From positions 1-10,492 of the forward strand of contig JAQVEI010000036.1 in assembly GCA_028697695.1 (NCBI GenBank): a DNA stretch of 10,492 bases, read 5' to 3'. The notes beneath the pieces are model-generated. The model saw nothing but the letters and a program-made list of their open reading frames with translations. It ran no database searches and was not told the origin of the DNA. The position numbers and the translations under genes are program-made. Origin of the DNA: Lentimicrobiaceae bacterium. Its GTDB lineage: Bacteria; Bacteroidota; Bacteroidia; Bacteroidales; Lentimicrobiaceae. Shown here piece by piece: positions 1 to 7,492 of the stretch. The first letter of the stretch is position 1. Every line of letters begins with the position of its first letter.

Positions 1-1
1 T

Positions 2-736
2 TCACCCCTGCCGGTGATGGTTCCCGGACAGTTTGTGGAAGTAAAGATTGAAGGCCAGCCTAACACCTATCTACGCCGCCCATTCTCTGTGCATCGTTTT
101 GACCATGCTGCCAACAGCATGCATCTACTTATAAAAACGGTTGGCGATGGCACAGCAACCCTGGCATGCCTCAATAAAGGAGATAAACTCAACGTGATGC
201 TCCCTCTGGGAAAAGGATTTAACCTGATTTCCCGAAAAAAAGCCCTGCTCATTGGCGGGGGTTGCGGGGTAGCTCCATTGTATTTTCTGGCCGAACAGCT
301 CTCAAAAAAAGGCAATGATATAACCATACTCATCGGTGGCAAAACTGCCAAAGATATCTTACTTCAACAGGAATACCGAAACTTTGGACTTGTAGAGGTA
401 TCAACCGAAGATGGCTCCGAAGGGGAAAAAGGCATGGTTACCGGGCATTCTATATTTTCAACCAATAAACCAGATTTCGATTACATTTACTGTTGTGGTC
501 CTGATGGTATGATGCGGGCGGTAGCTCACATTGCTGAAAAACATGGTATTACCTGCGAAGTTTCACTTGAAAACACCATGGCGTGTGGCATTGGGGCCTG
601 TTTATGTTGCGTGGTTGAAACCACCCGGGGAAATGAGTGCGTGTGCACACAGGGCCCAGTATTTGATTCACGTGAACTTAAAGGCTGGACCAAAGGAGTA
701 GAGGTGAGCTGCACTTTAGACGAAAACAGCCGGTAA
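2..736 (+). CDS. pyrK: Dihydroorotate dehydrogenase B, electron-transfer subunit PyrK (5' end cut off by window)
   Basis: This is the FAD and [2Fe-2S] subunit of class 1B dihydroorotate dehydrogenase. It passes electrons from the FMN of PyrD to NAD+ in cytosolic pyrimidine synthesis. The frame is open from the window edge (bases 2-13 read SPLP before the GTG at 14), so the true start lies upstream. About 245 residues are present against roughly 255-260 in the family, so little is missing. Numbering from the GTG at 14, the flavin motif RRPFSV is at 21-26, the NAD-binding loop GGGCGVAPL at 81-89, and the C-terminal iron-sulfur motif has Cys191, Cys196, Cys199 and Cys211 (CGIGACLCC then CVC). 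Two further cysteines, 198 and 209, sit within that motif. The stop is 11 bp before pyrD, so the two are surely one operon. The cluster ligands and the neighbour make the call secure. Confidence 0.96.
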   Translation, partial: SPLPVMVPGQFVEVKIEGQPNTYLRRPFSVHRFDHAANSMHLLIKTVGDGTATLACLNKGDKLNVMLPLGKGFNLISRKKALLIGGGCGVAPLYFLAEQLSKKGNDITILIGGKTAKDILLQQEYRNFGLVEVSTEDGSEGEKGMVTGHSIFSTNKPDFDYIYCCGPDGMMRAVAHIAEKHGITCEVSLENTMACGIGACLCCVVETTRGNECVCTQGPVFDSRELKGWTKGVEVSCTLDENSR

Positions 737-747
737 TACTACTAAAT

Positions 748-1671
748 ATGAGCACTTCACCCGACCTTTCGGTAAAAATACACAACCTTAACCTGAAAAA
801 CCCGGTATTAACAGCTTCCGGAACTTTTGGCTATGGCCACGAGTATGCCGACTTTATAGATATTGATACTTTGGGTGGCATCGTTGTTAAGGCTACCACT
901 TCCCTTCACCGTGAAGGCAATCCCTATCCGCGCATGGCCGAAACTCCTATGGGCATGCTCAATGCGGTGGGGCTGCAAAATAAAGGTATAGAATACTTTG
1001 TCAGCAACATTTACCCCACACTGCAAAAATTCAACACCCATGTTATAGCCAATGTTTCAGACTCAACCGTTGAGGGATATGTTGCTGTTGCCAAAGCAAT
1101 GAATAAGCTCAGCCACATTGCTGCCATTGAGCTGAACATCTCTTGTCCGAATGTGAAGGAGGGAGGCATGGCCTTTGGCACGAGCTGCCCCTCAGCTACT
1201 GCCGTAACGCGTGCCGTTAGAGAAGTTTACGATAAAACTCTCGTGGTTAAGCTGTCGCCAAATGTTACCAGTATTGTGGAGATAGCACTTGCCGTAGAGG
1301 CAGCAGGTGCGGATACATTGTCGCTTATCAACACGCTGCTGGGCATGGCCATAAATGCCGAAACCCGGAAACCGGTTTTAAGCACCATTACCGGTGGCCT
1401 TTCGGGACCGGCCATAAAACCCATCGCATTACGTATGGTATGGCAGGTTGCCAACGCGGTTAAAATTCCCGTTATCGGTATTGGCGGCATTTCAAGTGCC
1501 ACCGATGCCATAGAATTTATGCTTGCCGGTGCTTCTGCCGTTCAGGTAGGAACCGCCAATTTTGTGGACCCGTCCATAACCCTAAAAGTCATAGAAGGCA
1601 TCAAGGCATACATGATTAAGCACCAACTGAGTGATCTGAGCCAGATCACCGGCAAGCTTATCTGTGAGTAA
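748..1671 (+). CDS. pyrD: Dihydroorotate dehydrogenase B, catalytic subunit PyrD (class 1B)
   Basis: This FMN enzyme oxidises dihydroorotate to orotate, the fourth step of de novo UMP synthesis, in the cytosol as a heterotetramer with PyrK. The 307 residues match the usual class 1B length of 300-310. A TIM-barrel pattern is visible: ASGTFGYG near 23-30, VVKATT with Lys48, the substrate segment MGMLNAVGLQN, and LNISCPNVKEGG with Cys133. Cysteine at that place is the catalytic base of class 1 enzymes, where class 2 has serine. VVKLSPNV and the C-terminal phosphate-binding GIGGISS and QVGTANF segments complete the FMN site. The ATG at 748 gives the expected N terminus. No Shine-Dalgarno site is seen, which is normal in Bacteroidota. 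The stop lies 1 bp from the stop of the opposite-strand TM2 gene, leaving no room for a private terminator. Confidence 0.97.
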   Translation: MSTSPDLSVKIHNLNLKNPVLTASGTFGYGHEYADFIDIDTLGGIVVKATTSLHREGNPYPRMAETPMGMLNAVGLQNKGIEYFVSNIYPTLQKFNTHVIANVSDSTVEGYVAVAKAMNKLSHIAAIELNISCPNVKEGGMAFGTSCPSATAVTRAVREVYDKTLVVKLSPNVTSIVEIALAVEAAGADTLSLINTLLGMAINAETRKPVLSTITGGLSGPAIKPIALRMVWQVANAVKIPVIGIGGISSATDAIEFMLAGASAVQVGTANFVDPSITLKVIEGIKAYMIKHQLSDLSQITGKLICE

Positions 1672-1672
1672 A

Positions 1673-2035
1673 TTATGCGCTCATTTGCTTAACCAAAGGT
1701 GCTACTTCCATAGCAATTCTCTGGTTGTATTCAAAGGCCAGATTCTGATAGTTAACCGCATCAACGATGGTACCAATAAGACATAAGCCGGCCGTGAGCA
1801 GGTATAGTATACCCATACCTATCTGGTTGATCAGAAAGCGATGAACACCTGAAATACCTAAAATTCCAATCAGACAGGTAAGCAGTATTATTTGAGGATC
1901 TTTTCGCCGGGCACGATAAATGCCGGCAAAAGTCTGAGCTTCATTGTCAGTGTAATCTTTGAGTAAGGTTTGAATGTAGTTGAGTTCCATGCCCTGAAGC
2001 TCCGGTAGATGAAGTAAAACATTTGCCATAAACAT
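1673..2035 (-). CDS. TM2 domain-containing small membrane protein
   Basis: A 120-residue protein with a soluble N-terminal part (about 1-46, including YRARRKDP at 40-47) and then a TM2 domain. The domain shows two membrane segments at roughly 48-64 and 74-91, joined by a short turn with GVHRFLINQIGMGILYLLT and closed by Asp92. The HRF motif at 65-67 and that aspartate are the family hallmarks. The molecular role of bacterial TM2 proteins is not settled, and I do not assign one. Its ATG overlaps the stop of the upstream DUF2752 gene by one base (TAATG on the minus strand), so translation is probably coupled and the two proteins may work together. A second in-frame ATG two codons further in is also possible as the start. 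The 3' end nearly touches the convergent pyrD. Confidence 0.88.
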   Translation of the reverse strand: MFMANVLLHLPELQGMELNYIQTLLKDYTDNEAQTFAGIYRARRKDPQIILLTCLIGILGISGVHRFLINQIGMGILYLLTAGLCLIGTIVDAVNYQNLAFEYNQRIAMEVAPLVKQMSA

Positions 2036-2343
2036 TAATTTTTATTGATGAATAATAAGGGTAAAGGTCTTTTAAAAACTTTAACAACACGTATAATTAA
2101 CAGTATAACTGCAGGAATTGACAGAGGATGCGCATAGAAAGAAGCCTGAAATTCGCCCCTGAAAAGATATGCTATCCCATGACCCAGGCCGCATCCCGGA
2201 CAAAAACCCAACCCAAAAGCATTGAAAGGACACAAACTGGCATGCCCGTTTTCAGGCGACATAAAAGCAAGCAGGATAAGAGCCACTATCCAGACAAGAG
2301 CCTCCAGCCGAAAACGTATTATCCGTATTATCTTTCTAACCAT
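2035..2343 (-). CDS. DUF2752 family small membrane protein
   Basis: A 102-residue protein of the DUF2752 type, function unknown. Visible features are a basic N terminus, a first membrane segment at about 15-28, a loop with CPF at 38-40 and CPGCGL at 48-53, then the GEFQASFYAHPL stretch that is typical of the family, and a second membrane segment at about 74-88, followed by a basic tail. Three cysteines (38, 48, 51) in the loop suggest metal or redox chemistry, but that is inference. Family members usually have CPGCGLTR or similar where this one has CPGCGLGH. It is the first gene of a two-gene unit with the TM2 gene and shares the overlapping TAATG junction. The ATG at 2341-2343 fits the family N terminus. 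No strong promoter could be fixed upstream. Confidence 0.85.
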   Translation of the reverse strand: MVRKIIRIIRFRLEALVWIVALILLAFMSPENGHASLCPFNAFGLGFCPGCGLGHGIAYLFRGEFQASFYAHPLSIPAVILLIIRVVKVFKRPLPLLFINKN

Positions 2344-2820
2344 GAATGGGGCGTTGTTATATAATTAGACACGCTTTTACAAAATGGTTACAGCAAGCAT
2401 TTAAACGAAAATTTTATAACACTATGCTGTTTATTGTATTCACAAAGCAACAAGGACAAAGCACAAATACCGGTTATCACTTTGCACCTGTTATAAGGCT
2501 TACAAATTTAACAAAATGTATAGATTTTCCTTCATCATCTCTTTAAAAATCTTTGACTTGAATTATTTCACCGCCTGCCTGGCTGTTGCTGATCAACATT
2601 AGATGTTTCATTCGTGTAAACTTCAGTTAAAAAATAAAATTTATGTCAATGTAGTATAAAACGAAAATTATTTTACCTTTGCACCCCATTTTAAGCCAGG
2701 TATCTGAACGCACTCTCCTGTATCTTTTATTTCATGTATCAGTTTATTTAACAATTACTTACATGAATCCGGCATGTGCCAAAGAGCCTCATTTTTATAA
2801 TCTTTTTCTAATTTTTGACA
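2344..2820. other. Gene-free spacer between the divergent DUF2752 and EF-G genes
   Basis: An A/T-rich stretch of 477 bp with no convincing protein or RNA gene. A plus-strand frame at 2346-2546 has no recognisable motif and no matching neighbour, so I do not call it. The spacer must carry the promoters for both flanking genes. On the plus strand there is a full TAnnTTTG box at 2674-2681 and a one-mismatch copy (TCACTTTG) at 2477-2484, both followed by CA. On the minus strand the only full match is TAAATTTG at 2503-2510, without a clear TTTG partner upstream of it. Confidence 0.7.
2674..2681 (+). promoter_or_regulatory. Bacteroidota-type -7 box (TACCTTTG), probable promoter of the EF-G gene
   Basis: TACCTTTG is an exact match to the TAnnTTTG -7 element used by the primary sigma factor of Bacteroidota, and it is followed by CACC. 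No good TTTG -33 element is seen about 20 bp upstream; that stretch is just A/T-rich. If this is used, transcription would start near 2685-2688 and EF-G would carry a leader of about 135 nt. The consensus is established knowledge; its use here is inference. Confidence 0.45.
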
Positions 2821-4902
2821 ATGATTTTAAACAAATTAAGAAATATTGGCATTGCTGCACATATTGATGCCGGTAAAACGACAACCACCGAGCGTCTTTT
2901 ATTTTTCACGGGTGTAAACCGCAAGGTAGGTGAAACCCATGACGGCCAAGCCACCATGGATTTTATGAAACAAGAGCAGGAAAGAGGCATTACCATTGCT
3001 TCTGCTGCCATTTCATGTAACTGGAAAGATTATCAGATCAACATCATAGATACACCTGGCCACGTTGACTTTACTGTTGAAGTGGAGCGTTCGTTGCGTG
3101 TTATTGATGGGATGGTAGCCTTATTTTGCGCCGTAGGTGGCGTTGAACCCCAAAGTGAAACCGTTTGGAATCAGGCTGAGCGTTACAAAGTACCCCGGAT
3201 AGCTTTTGTAAATAAAGTTGACCGCACCGGTGCTGATTTTCTGGAGGTCATCTCCCAGATGAATCAAAACCTGGATGCCCATGCAGTTGCCTATCAATTG
3301 CCGGTTGGCCAGGAATCAGATTTCGAAGGCATCATCGATTTGGTGGCCATGAAAATGTACACTTTTGAGGATGTTAAAACCATAACCTCGGAAATTCCTG
3401 ACAAAATGATGGCCCAGGCCATTGAATTCAGGAATAAAATGGTAGAAAAGCTGGCAGAATACAATGAGGAGATTCTGGAGAGCTTTCTTGACGACAAAGA
3501 AGTATCTGCAGAACTTTTGATGTCCGCTACCCGTGATGCCACCCTTAAATTGTTAATCACACCGGTATTTTGCGGGGCTGCATATAAAAATAAAGGCATT
3601 GCCCAGTTATTGGATGCAGTGGTAAACTTCCTGCCCTCCCCTACGGATATAGGTCCTACGATAGGTATGGATATTGACGACCACGAAAAGACACGGGTAC
3701 GCAACCCATCTGTTAAAGAGCCTTTTGCTGCCCTTGCGTTTAAGCTTATTCACGACCCGTATGTTGGTCAACAAACATTCATCCGGATATATTCGGGTGT
3801 ATTGCGTAGCGGAATGCAGGTAATGAACTCTACAAAAGGTAAACCGGAGCGGATAGGACGGATACTTAAAATCCATGCCAAGGAACGGGAAGAAATTACC
3901 TCGGCCGGACCCGGCGATATTGTAGCACTCATCGGACTGAAGCTTACCAAAACCGGTGATACACTCTGCGATATGGATGAGCAGTTACATCTGGAATCTA
4001 TCCATATACCACCGAGTGTAATTGAATTAAAAATCAATCCCGAGACACGCAAAGACCAGAGCAAACTTGGTGAAGCCCTTGCAAGACTGGTCAATGAAGA
4101 CCCCTCATTCCATGCACGGTTTGATGAAGAAACGGAAGAAACAATCATTGCCGGCATGGGCGAGTTGCATCTTGAAATTCTGGTGGATCGTCTAAAAACT
4201 GAATTTGGAATTCCCGTAGTTGTTGGCGAACCATCGGTGGCTTATCGCGAAACCATTTCACAGGAGGTTGAGGTTGAGTACCGGCATTCAAAACAAACCG
4301 GAGGTAAGGGTCAGTTTGCCCAGGTTTATATCAGGATGGAACCCAACGAAGGGCTGGGTTATGAATATCTCGATAAGATAAAAGGAGGAACCATACCCAA
4401 CGAATACATACCGTCGGTTAACAAAGGTATTGTAAAAACTATGGCCAAAGGCGTTCTTGCCGGTTTCCCGGTGGTTGACGTGAAAGTGGTACTGCTCGAC
4501 GGGCAGTTCCACCCTGTGGATTCTTCCGATTTTGCGTTTCAAACCTGTGCTTCTATCGCCTTTAAACAGGGTTTTATGAAAGCCTCGCCCTTACTGCTTG
4601 AGCCGGTAATGAAAATAGAGGTAAATACGCCGGATGAGTTCATTGGCGACATTGTGGGCAATCTCAACAAAAGACGCGGAAAAATTGAATCCATGCGTCG
4701 TCACCGCAAAGGTTCGCAAAAACTTAACGGTTATGTTCCCCTGCAGGAAATGTTTGGCTACGCTACCACACTGCGCAACCTCTCAAGCGGCAGAGCCAAC
4801 TATTCTATGGAGTTTTACCAATATATGCCGGTAAGCAGCTCCCTTCAGGAAGAAATACTCAAAAAGCTGTCCGAAAAGAAACGACTGGAATCCGCAAAAT
4901 AA
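2821..4902 (+). CDS. Translation elongation factor G (stand-alone EF-G paralogue)
   Basis: A ribosomal translocase GTPase with all five domains in 693 residues, the normal length for EF-G. G motifs are AHIDAGKT at 13-20, RGIT at 55-58, DTPGH at 77-81 (catalytic His81), NKVD at 131-134 where most have NKMD, and CGAAYKNKG at 251-259 where most have CGSAFKNKG. Domain II follows at roughly 290-385. Domain IV begins near 480 with GGKGQFA at 494-500 and has its tip histidine at 564 (FHPVDSS). Domain V ends with FGYAT, LRNLSSGRANYSMEF. All key residues are intact, so it should be an active GTPase. The ATG at 2821 is preferred over a TTG two codons earlier. It is not flanked by rpsL, rpsG or tuf, so it is probably a second EF-G and not the str-operon copy; whether another exists cannot be seen here. 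A terminator follows directly. Confidence 0.95.
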   Translation: MILNKLRNIGIAAHIDAGKTTTTERLLFFTGVNRKVGETHDGQATMDFMKQEQERGITIASAAISCNWKDYQINIIDTPGHVDFTVEVERSLRVIDGMVALFCAVGGVEPQSETVWNQAERYKVPRIAFVNKVDRTGADFLEVISQMNQNLDAHAVAYQLPVGQESDFEGIIDLVAMKMYTFEDVKTITSEIPDKMMAQAIEFRNKMVEKLAEYNEEILESFLDDKEVSAELLMSATRDATLKLLITPVFCGAAYKNKGIAQLLDAVVNFLPSPTDIGPTIGMDIDDHEKTRVRNPSVKEPFAALAFKLIHDPYVGQQTFIRIYSGVLRSGMQVMNSTKGKPERIGRILKIHAKEREEITSAGPGDIVALIGLKLTKTGDTLCDMDEQLHLESIHIPPSVIELKINPETRKDQSKLGEALARLVNEDPSFHARFDEETEETIIAGMGELHLEILVDRLKTEFGIPVVVGEPSVAYRETISQEVEVEYRHSKQTGGKGQFAQVYIRMEPNEGLGYEYLDKIKGGTIPNEYIPSVNKGIVKTMAKGVLAGFPVVDVKVVLLDGQFHPVDSSDFAFQTCASIAFKQGFMKASPLLLEPVMKIEVNTPDEFIGDIVGNLNKRRGKIESMRRHRKGSQKLNGYVPLQEMFGYATTLRNLSSGRANYSMEFYQYMPVSSSLQEEILKKLSEKKRLESAK

Positions 4903-4914
4903 CTCAATCATCAT

Positions 4915-4951
4915 AAACACCCGCAACTTAAAAACCTGGGGGTGTTTTTTT
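4915..4951 (+). terminator. Intrinsic terminator downstream of the EF-G gene
   Basis: An 8-bp perfect stem, AAACACCC at 4915-4922 against GGGTGTTT at 4940-4947, with a 17-base loop. The 3' arm runs into a T tract at 4945-4951. It lies 12 bp after the EF-G stop. Both the position and the T tract point to plus-strand termination. Confidence 0.85.
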
Positions 4952-5079
4952 ATCGCTTATCCATTTTTTGCAGGGCAGCGACTTTTCATCGATAAGGATT
5001 ATCCGGCGATACAGCCCTACAAATAACCATGTATTCCGTGGTCTGCTTTTGTCCTATTGCCTTCCTTGACCTATAATCG

Positions 5080-5147
5080 AAGGGCTTGCTTCCCCGGCTG
5101 GCGCATAGGGTGAATACTGTCGGGCTGTCCGGCTGCAAGCTTTTTTT
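5080..5147 (+). terminator. Possible second terminator-like hairpin before purD
   Basis: GCTTGC at 5084-5089 pairs with GCAAGC at 5135-5140. Inside it CCGG at 5094-5097 can pair with CCGG at 5129-5132, leaving a loop of about 31 bases. The right arm is followed by seven T at 5141-5147, which can also extend the stem by pairing with AAGG. The form is that of an intrinsic terminator, yet the EF-G transcript already has one upstream, so this could end a short transcript from the spacer or be part of a structured leader of purD. Confidence 0.4.
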
Positions 5148-5190
5148 ATCATCGAATGCCCCAAAAGTGGCACCTTCAAAAAAATAAGCT

Positions 5191-5198
5191 TTTCTTTG
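5191..5198 (+). promoter_or_regulatory. Candidate -7 box upstream of purD (TTTCTTTG)
   Basis: One mismatch to TAnnTTTG, followed by CA as at the EF-G promoter, and 13 bp before the purD ATG. It would give a leader of only about 10 nt. No TTTG -33 element is seen at the expected distance, so support is weak. Confidence 0.3.
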
Positions 5199-5211
5199 CA
5201 AAAAAAAAGTT

Positions 5212-6495
5212 ATGAATGTTTTGTTGTTGGGTTCGGGGGGTCGTGAGCATGCCCTGGCCTGGAAATTATCTCAATCACCACTTACCACCCAACTGTATAT
5301 TGCTCCGGGCAACCCGGGGACCCTGCTTACCGGCATAAATCTACCCATTGACATCAGTGATTTTGATGCGGTAAAAAACTCCTGCCTTCAATACAACATT
5401 CAAATGATGATAGTCGGGCCCGAAGAGCCTTTGGTAAAAGGCATCATTGACTATTTCGAAGCCGACCCCCGGCTCCGGCATATTCACCTGATTGGCCCGG
5501 GCAGTAAGGGCGCTCAACTGGAAGGAAGCAAGGATTTTGCCAAAGCATTCATGGGCAGACATCATATTCCCACTGCACGTTATAAGACTTTTACGGGTGA
5601 TGAATTTGAAGAGGCCAAAGCCTATCTCTATGAGATGCAAGCTCCCTATGTGTTGAAAGCTGATGGCCTGGCCGCAGGAAAAGGCGTATTGATATGTGAT
5701 AACATCAGCGAAGCCTGTTTTGAACTGGAAAGCCTGCTGATAAAGAAAAGATTTGGCAATTCATGTTCCAAAGTTATTATCGAAGAGTTTCTTCAGGGAC
5801 GTGAACTATCGCTGTTTGTAGTCACTGATGGCTCAAACTGGAAGTTACTGCCCGAAGCAAAAGATTACAAACGAATAGGCGATGGAGACAAAGGGCCCAA
5901 TACCGGAGGCATGGGTGCGGTTTCACCGGTAAGTTTTGCCGATGAAAAACTTATGCAAAAAGTAATCGACCGCATAGTAGTTCCAACCATTGAGGGATTG
6001 AAGCAGGAGAATATACCTTACAAGGGCTTTATTTTCATAGGGTTGATTGAGGTGCAGGGAGAGCCCTTTGTTATTGAATACAATGTGCGTCTGGGCGATC
6101 CGGAAACGGAATCTGTTATGCCAAGAATCACCTCCGACCTGATGCCCGTACTGCTATCCCTAAAAGACAATACGCTACACGAGCAGACACTAACGTTTGA
6201 TCCCGCCTATGCGCTCACCATAGTGCTTGTTTCTGCCGGTTATCCCGGAGACTATCCCAAGGGCATTGAAATATTCGGATTAGATCAGGCAAAAGGAGTG
6301 GTGGTATTTCACGCGGGTACGAAAATGGATAAAAAAAGTGAAGCTATTTTTACCGCCGGTGGCCGTGTATTGTGCATAACCGGTATGGGCTCCGACATTG
6401 AATCGGCACGCCGCATATGTTACGATAATGCCCGCTCCATTGACTTTTTGGGTAAAACCTACCGTTCCGATATTGGTTTAGACCTTATGAAGTAA
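5212..6495 (+). CDS. purD: Phosphoribosylamine--glycine ligase (GAR synthetase)
   Basis: This ATP-grasp enzyme joins glycine to 5-phosphoribosylamine with ATP, the second step of de novo purine synthesis, in the cytosol. The 427 residues match the usual monofunctional bacterial length of about 420-430. The N-terminal domain starts with LLLGSGGREHALAW (4-17) and has GPEEPL at 69-74. The ATP-grasp part shows KADGLAAGKGV at 149-159, then DYKRIGDGDKGPNTGGMG at 218-235 and the metal-binding EYNVRLGDPETE at 289-300. The family mostly has DHKR and NVRFGDPE at the last two, so the changes are mild. The C-terminal domain is complete. The ATG at 5212 directly precedes the conserved NVLLLGSGG start and no alternative is credible. 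It heads a compact cluster with the DUF6427-like gene 12 bp downstream. Confidence 0.97.
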   Translation: MNVLLLGSGGREHALAWKLSQSPLTTQLYIAPGNPGTLLTGINLPIDISDFDAVKNSCLQYNIQMMIVGPEEPLVKGIIDYFEADPRLRHIHLIGPGSKGAQLEGSKDFAKAFMGRHHIPTARYKTFTGDEFEEAKAYLYEMQAPYVLKADGLAAGKGVLICDNISEACFELESLLIKKRFGNSCSKVIIEEFLQGRELSLFVVTDGSNWKLLPEAKDYKRIGDGDKGPNTGGMGAVSPVSFADEKLMQKVIDRIVVPTIEGLKQENIPYKGFIFIGLIEVQGEPFVIEYNVRLGDPETESVMPRITSDLMPVLLSLKDNTLHEQTLTFDPAYALTIVLVSAGYPGDYPKGIEIFGLDQAKGVVVFHAGTKMDKKSEAIFTAGGRVLCITGMGSDIESARRICYDNARSIDFLGKTYRSDIGLDLMK

Positions 6496-6507
6496 AGTTA
6501 TCCAATT

Positions 6508-7491
6508 ATGCTGCGTAAATTGTCAAAAGCCGGTTTTGAAGTTCAGGTACTTATCTGCCTGGCGGCCGCTGCTTTTGTAGCTTTTACGCCCGGTGGCACT
6601 TTAGGAATTATGCAGATCAGCGGGCAGGAAAGCTGGCCTGCCATTCTGCCATTATCCCTGCTTCCGGAAAACATGGATACGCTTCAATATATCAATGCAG
6701 GCCTGCTATTGGTAACCGCGTTTATGGTGAACCTGATGCTGGTAAAACGTGATCTTATCCCCCACACCTCATTTTTTGGAGCATTGACCTTCATTTTGCT
6801 GTCATGGTTTGCTCCCGGAGGAATTTATCTTTTTCATGGATTGTTGGTAACGCTTATTTTGCTGCTACCGCTCAACAGCCTGATGAATATGTATATGCAA
6901 CCGCATCCACACAGTAAGGTGATGACTGCCGCCATCAGCATAGGTGTGTCTGCATTTTTCATCCCTGAAACCCTAATATTTTTTCTGTTTGTCTGGCTGG
7001 GATTTTTCACCCTTAGGGTTACCTCCTGGCGGGAATGGGTAATATCCATACTGGGCCTTTTGGTGCCTTTCTTTTATTTTGCCATTTATCTGTTTTTCAC
7101 AGATAAACTGTGGCTCATTGTGGATGATTACACAGCTTACATACAGGATTACACCTTTTTATTTCGACCATTAAGTACCCTGAATGTCATTACCATAGCT
7201 TTATTGTTGCTGTTTTGGTTGATGGTATTTTCCCGTATACTGATGGGAGCCGGTGATAAGCTCATTGCTATTCGCAAAAGGATATGGCTCATCATTCAAT
7301 TTCAATGGGCAGGCATAGCATGTGTGCTGATACTTAGCTTTAAAGCCCCCATGCTTTTACCTTTATTGTATGTTTCCCTGGCTATGATGGTGGCTTTTGT
7401 TCTGCATCAGCTTAAGACTAAAATGATTATTTTTGAAATTGTATTTGGATTGTTCCTGATATTTTCCGTGTTGGGAAGGCTATTCATTTAA
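6508..7491 (+). CDS. DUF6427-like polytopic membrane protein
   Basis: A 327-residue, very hydrophobic protein with no catalytic motif that I can see. Membrane segments are visible at roughly 13-30, 62-80, 88-104, 106-126, 139-170, 175-200, 222-243, 261-280, 282-300 and 307-325, so about eight to ten spans. Charged residues are few and lie in short loops, such as KRDLIPH near 79-85 and the MQPHPHSK loop near 129-136. In Bacteroidota a DUF6427 protein is commonly found beside purD, and both position and hydrophobic pattern fit here; the family name rests on that and not on a search. The gene starts 12 bp after purD and its stop is 1 bp before the rnhB start, so all three are probably cotranscribed. 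Function is unknown; an envelope role is only a guess. Confidence 0.7.
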   Translation: MLRKLSKAGFEVQVLICLAAAAFVAFTPGGTLGIMQISGQESWPAILPLSLLPENMDTLQYINAGLLLVTAFMVNLMLVKRDLIPHTSFFGALTFILLSWFAPGGIYLFHGLLVTLILLLPLNSLMNMYMQPHPHSKVMTAAISIGVSAFFIPETLIFFLFVWLGFFTLRVTSWREWVISILGLLVPFFYFAIYLFFTDKLWLIVDDYTAYIQDYTFLFRPLSTLNVITIALLLLFWLMVFSRILMGAGDKLIAIRKRIWLIIQFQWAGIACVLILSFKAPMLLPLLYVSLAMMVAFVLHQLKTKMIIFEIVFGLFLIFSVLGRLFI

Positions 7492-7492
7492 T

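Larger units (their letters stand above)
4952..5211. other. Spacer with a doubtful 71-codon minus-strand reading frame
   Basis: The 260 bp between the EF-G terminator and purD are richer in G and C (about 5050-5140) than the other spacers. A minus-strand frame at 4986-5201 reads 71 residues from ATG to TGA without cysteine clusters, membrane segments or any motif that I recognise; its second half is polar and basic (SRGSKPFDYRSRKA). Its ATG is only 10 bp from the divergent purD ATG, so the purD promoter would have to lie inside it. A frame of this length can arise by chance. It may be a relict, a dispersed repeat or nothing; I do not call it a gene. Confidence 0.3.

Noticed and set aside
2128..2364. 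Plus-strand frame of 78 codons over the DUF2752 gene
   Set aside because: It is antisense to a protein with clear family motifs (CPF, CPGCGL).
2346..2546. Plus-strand frame of 66 codons in the spacer before EF-G
   Set aside because: No motif, no membrane segment pattern, no ribosome-friendly context that stands out, and a length that chance allows in A/T-rich DNA.
2815..2820. TTG at 2815 as the EF-G start
   Set aside because: The ATG at 2821 gives a normal EF-G N terminus (MILNKLRNIGIAAHIDAGKT) and needs no rare start codon.
2679..2867. A 62-codon frame starting with TTG before EF-G
   Set aside because: It starts inside the proposed -7 box and overlaps the EF-G start out of frame; only its inner ATG at 2763 is kept as a weak upstream-frame idea.
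3294..4157. Several long minus-strand frames opposite the EF-G gene
   Set aside because: They are antisense shadows of a highly conserved coding sequence, with no recognisable protein features.
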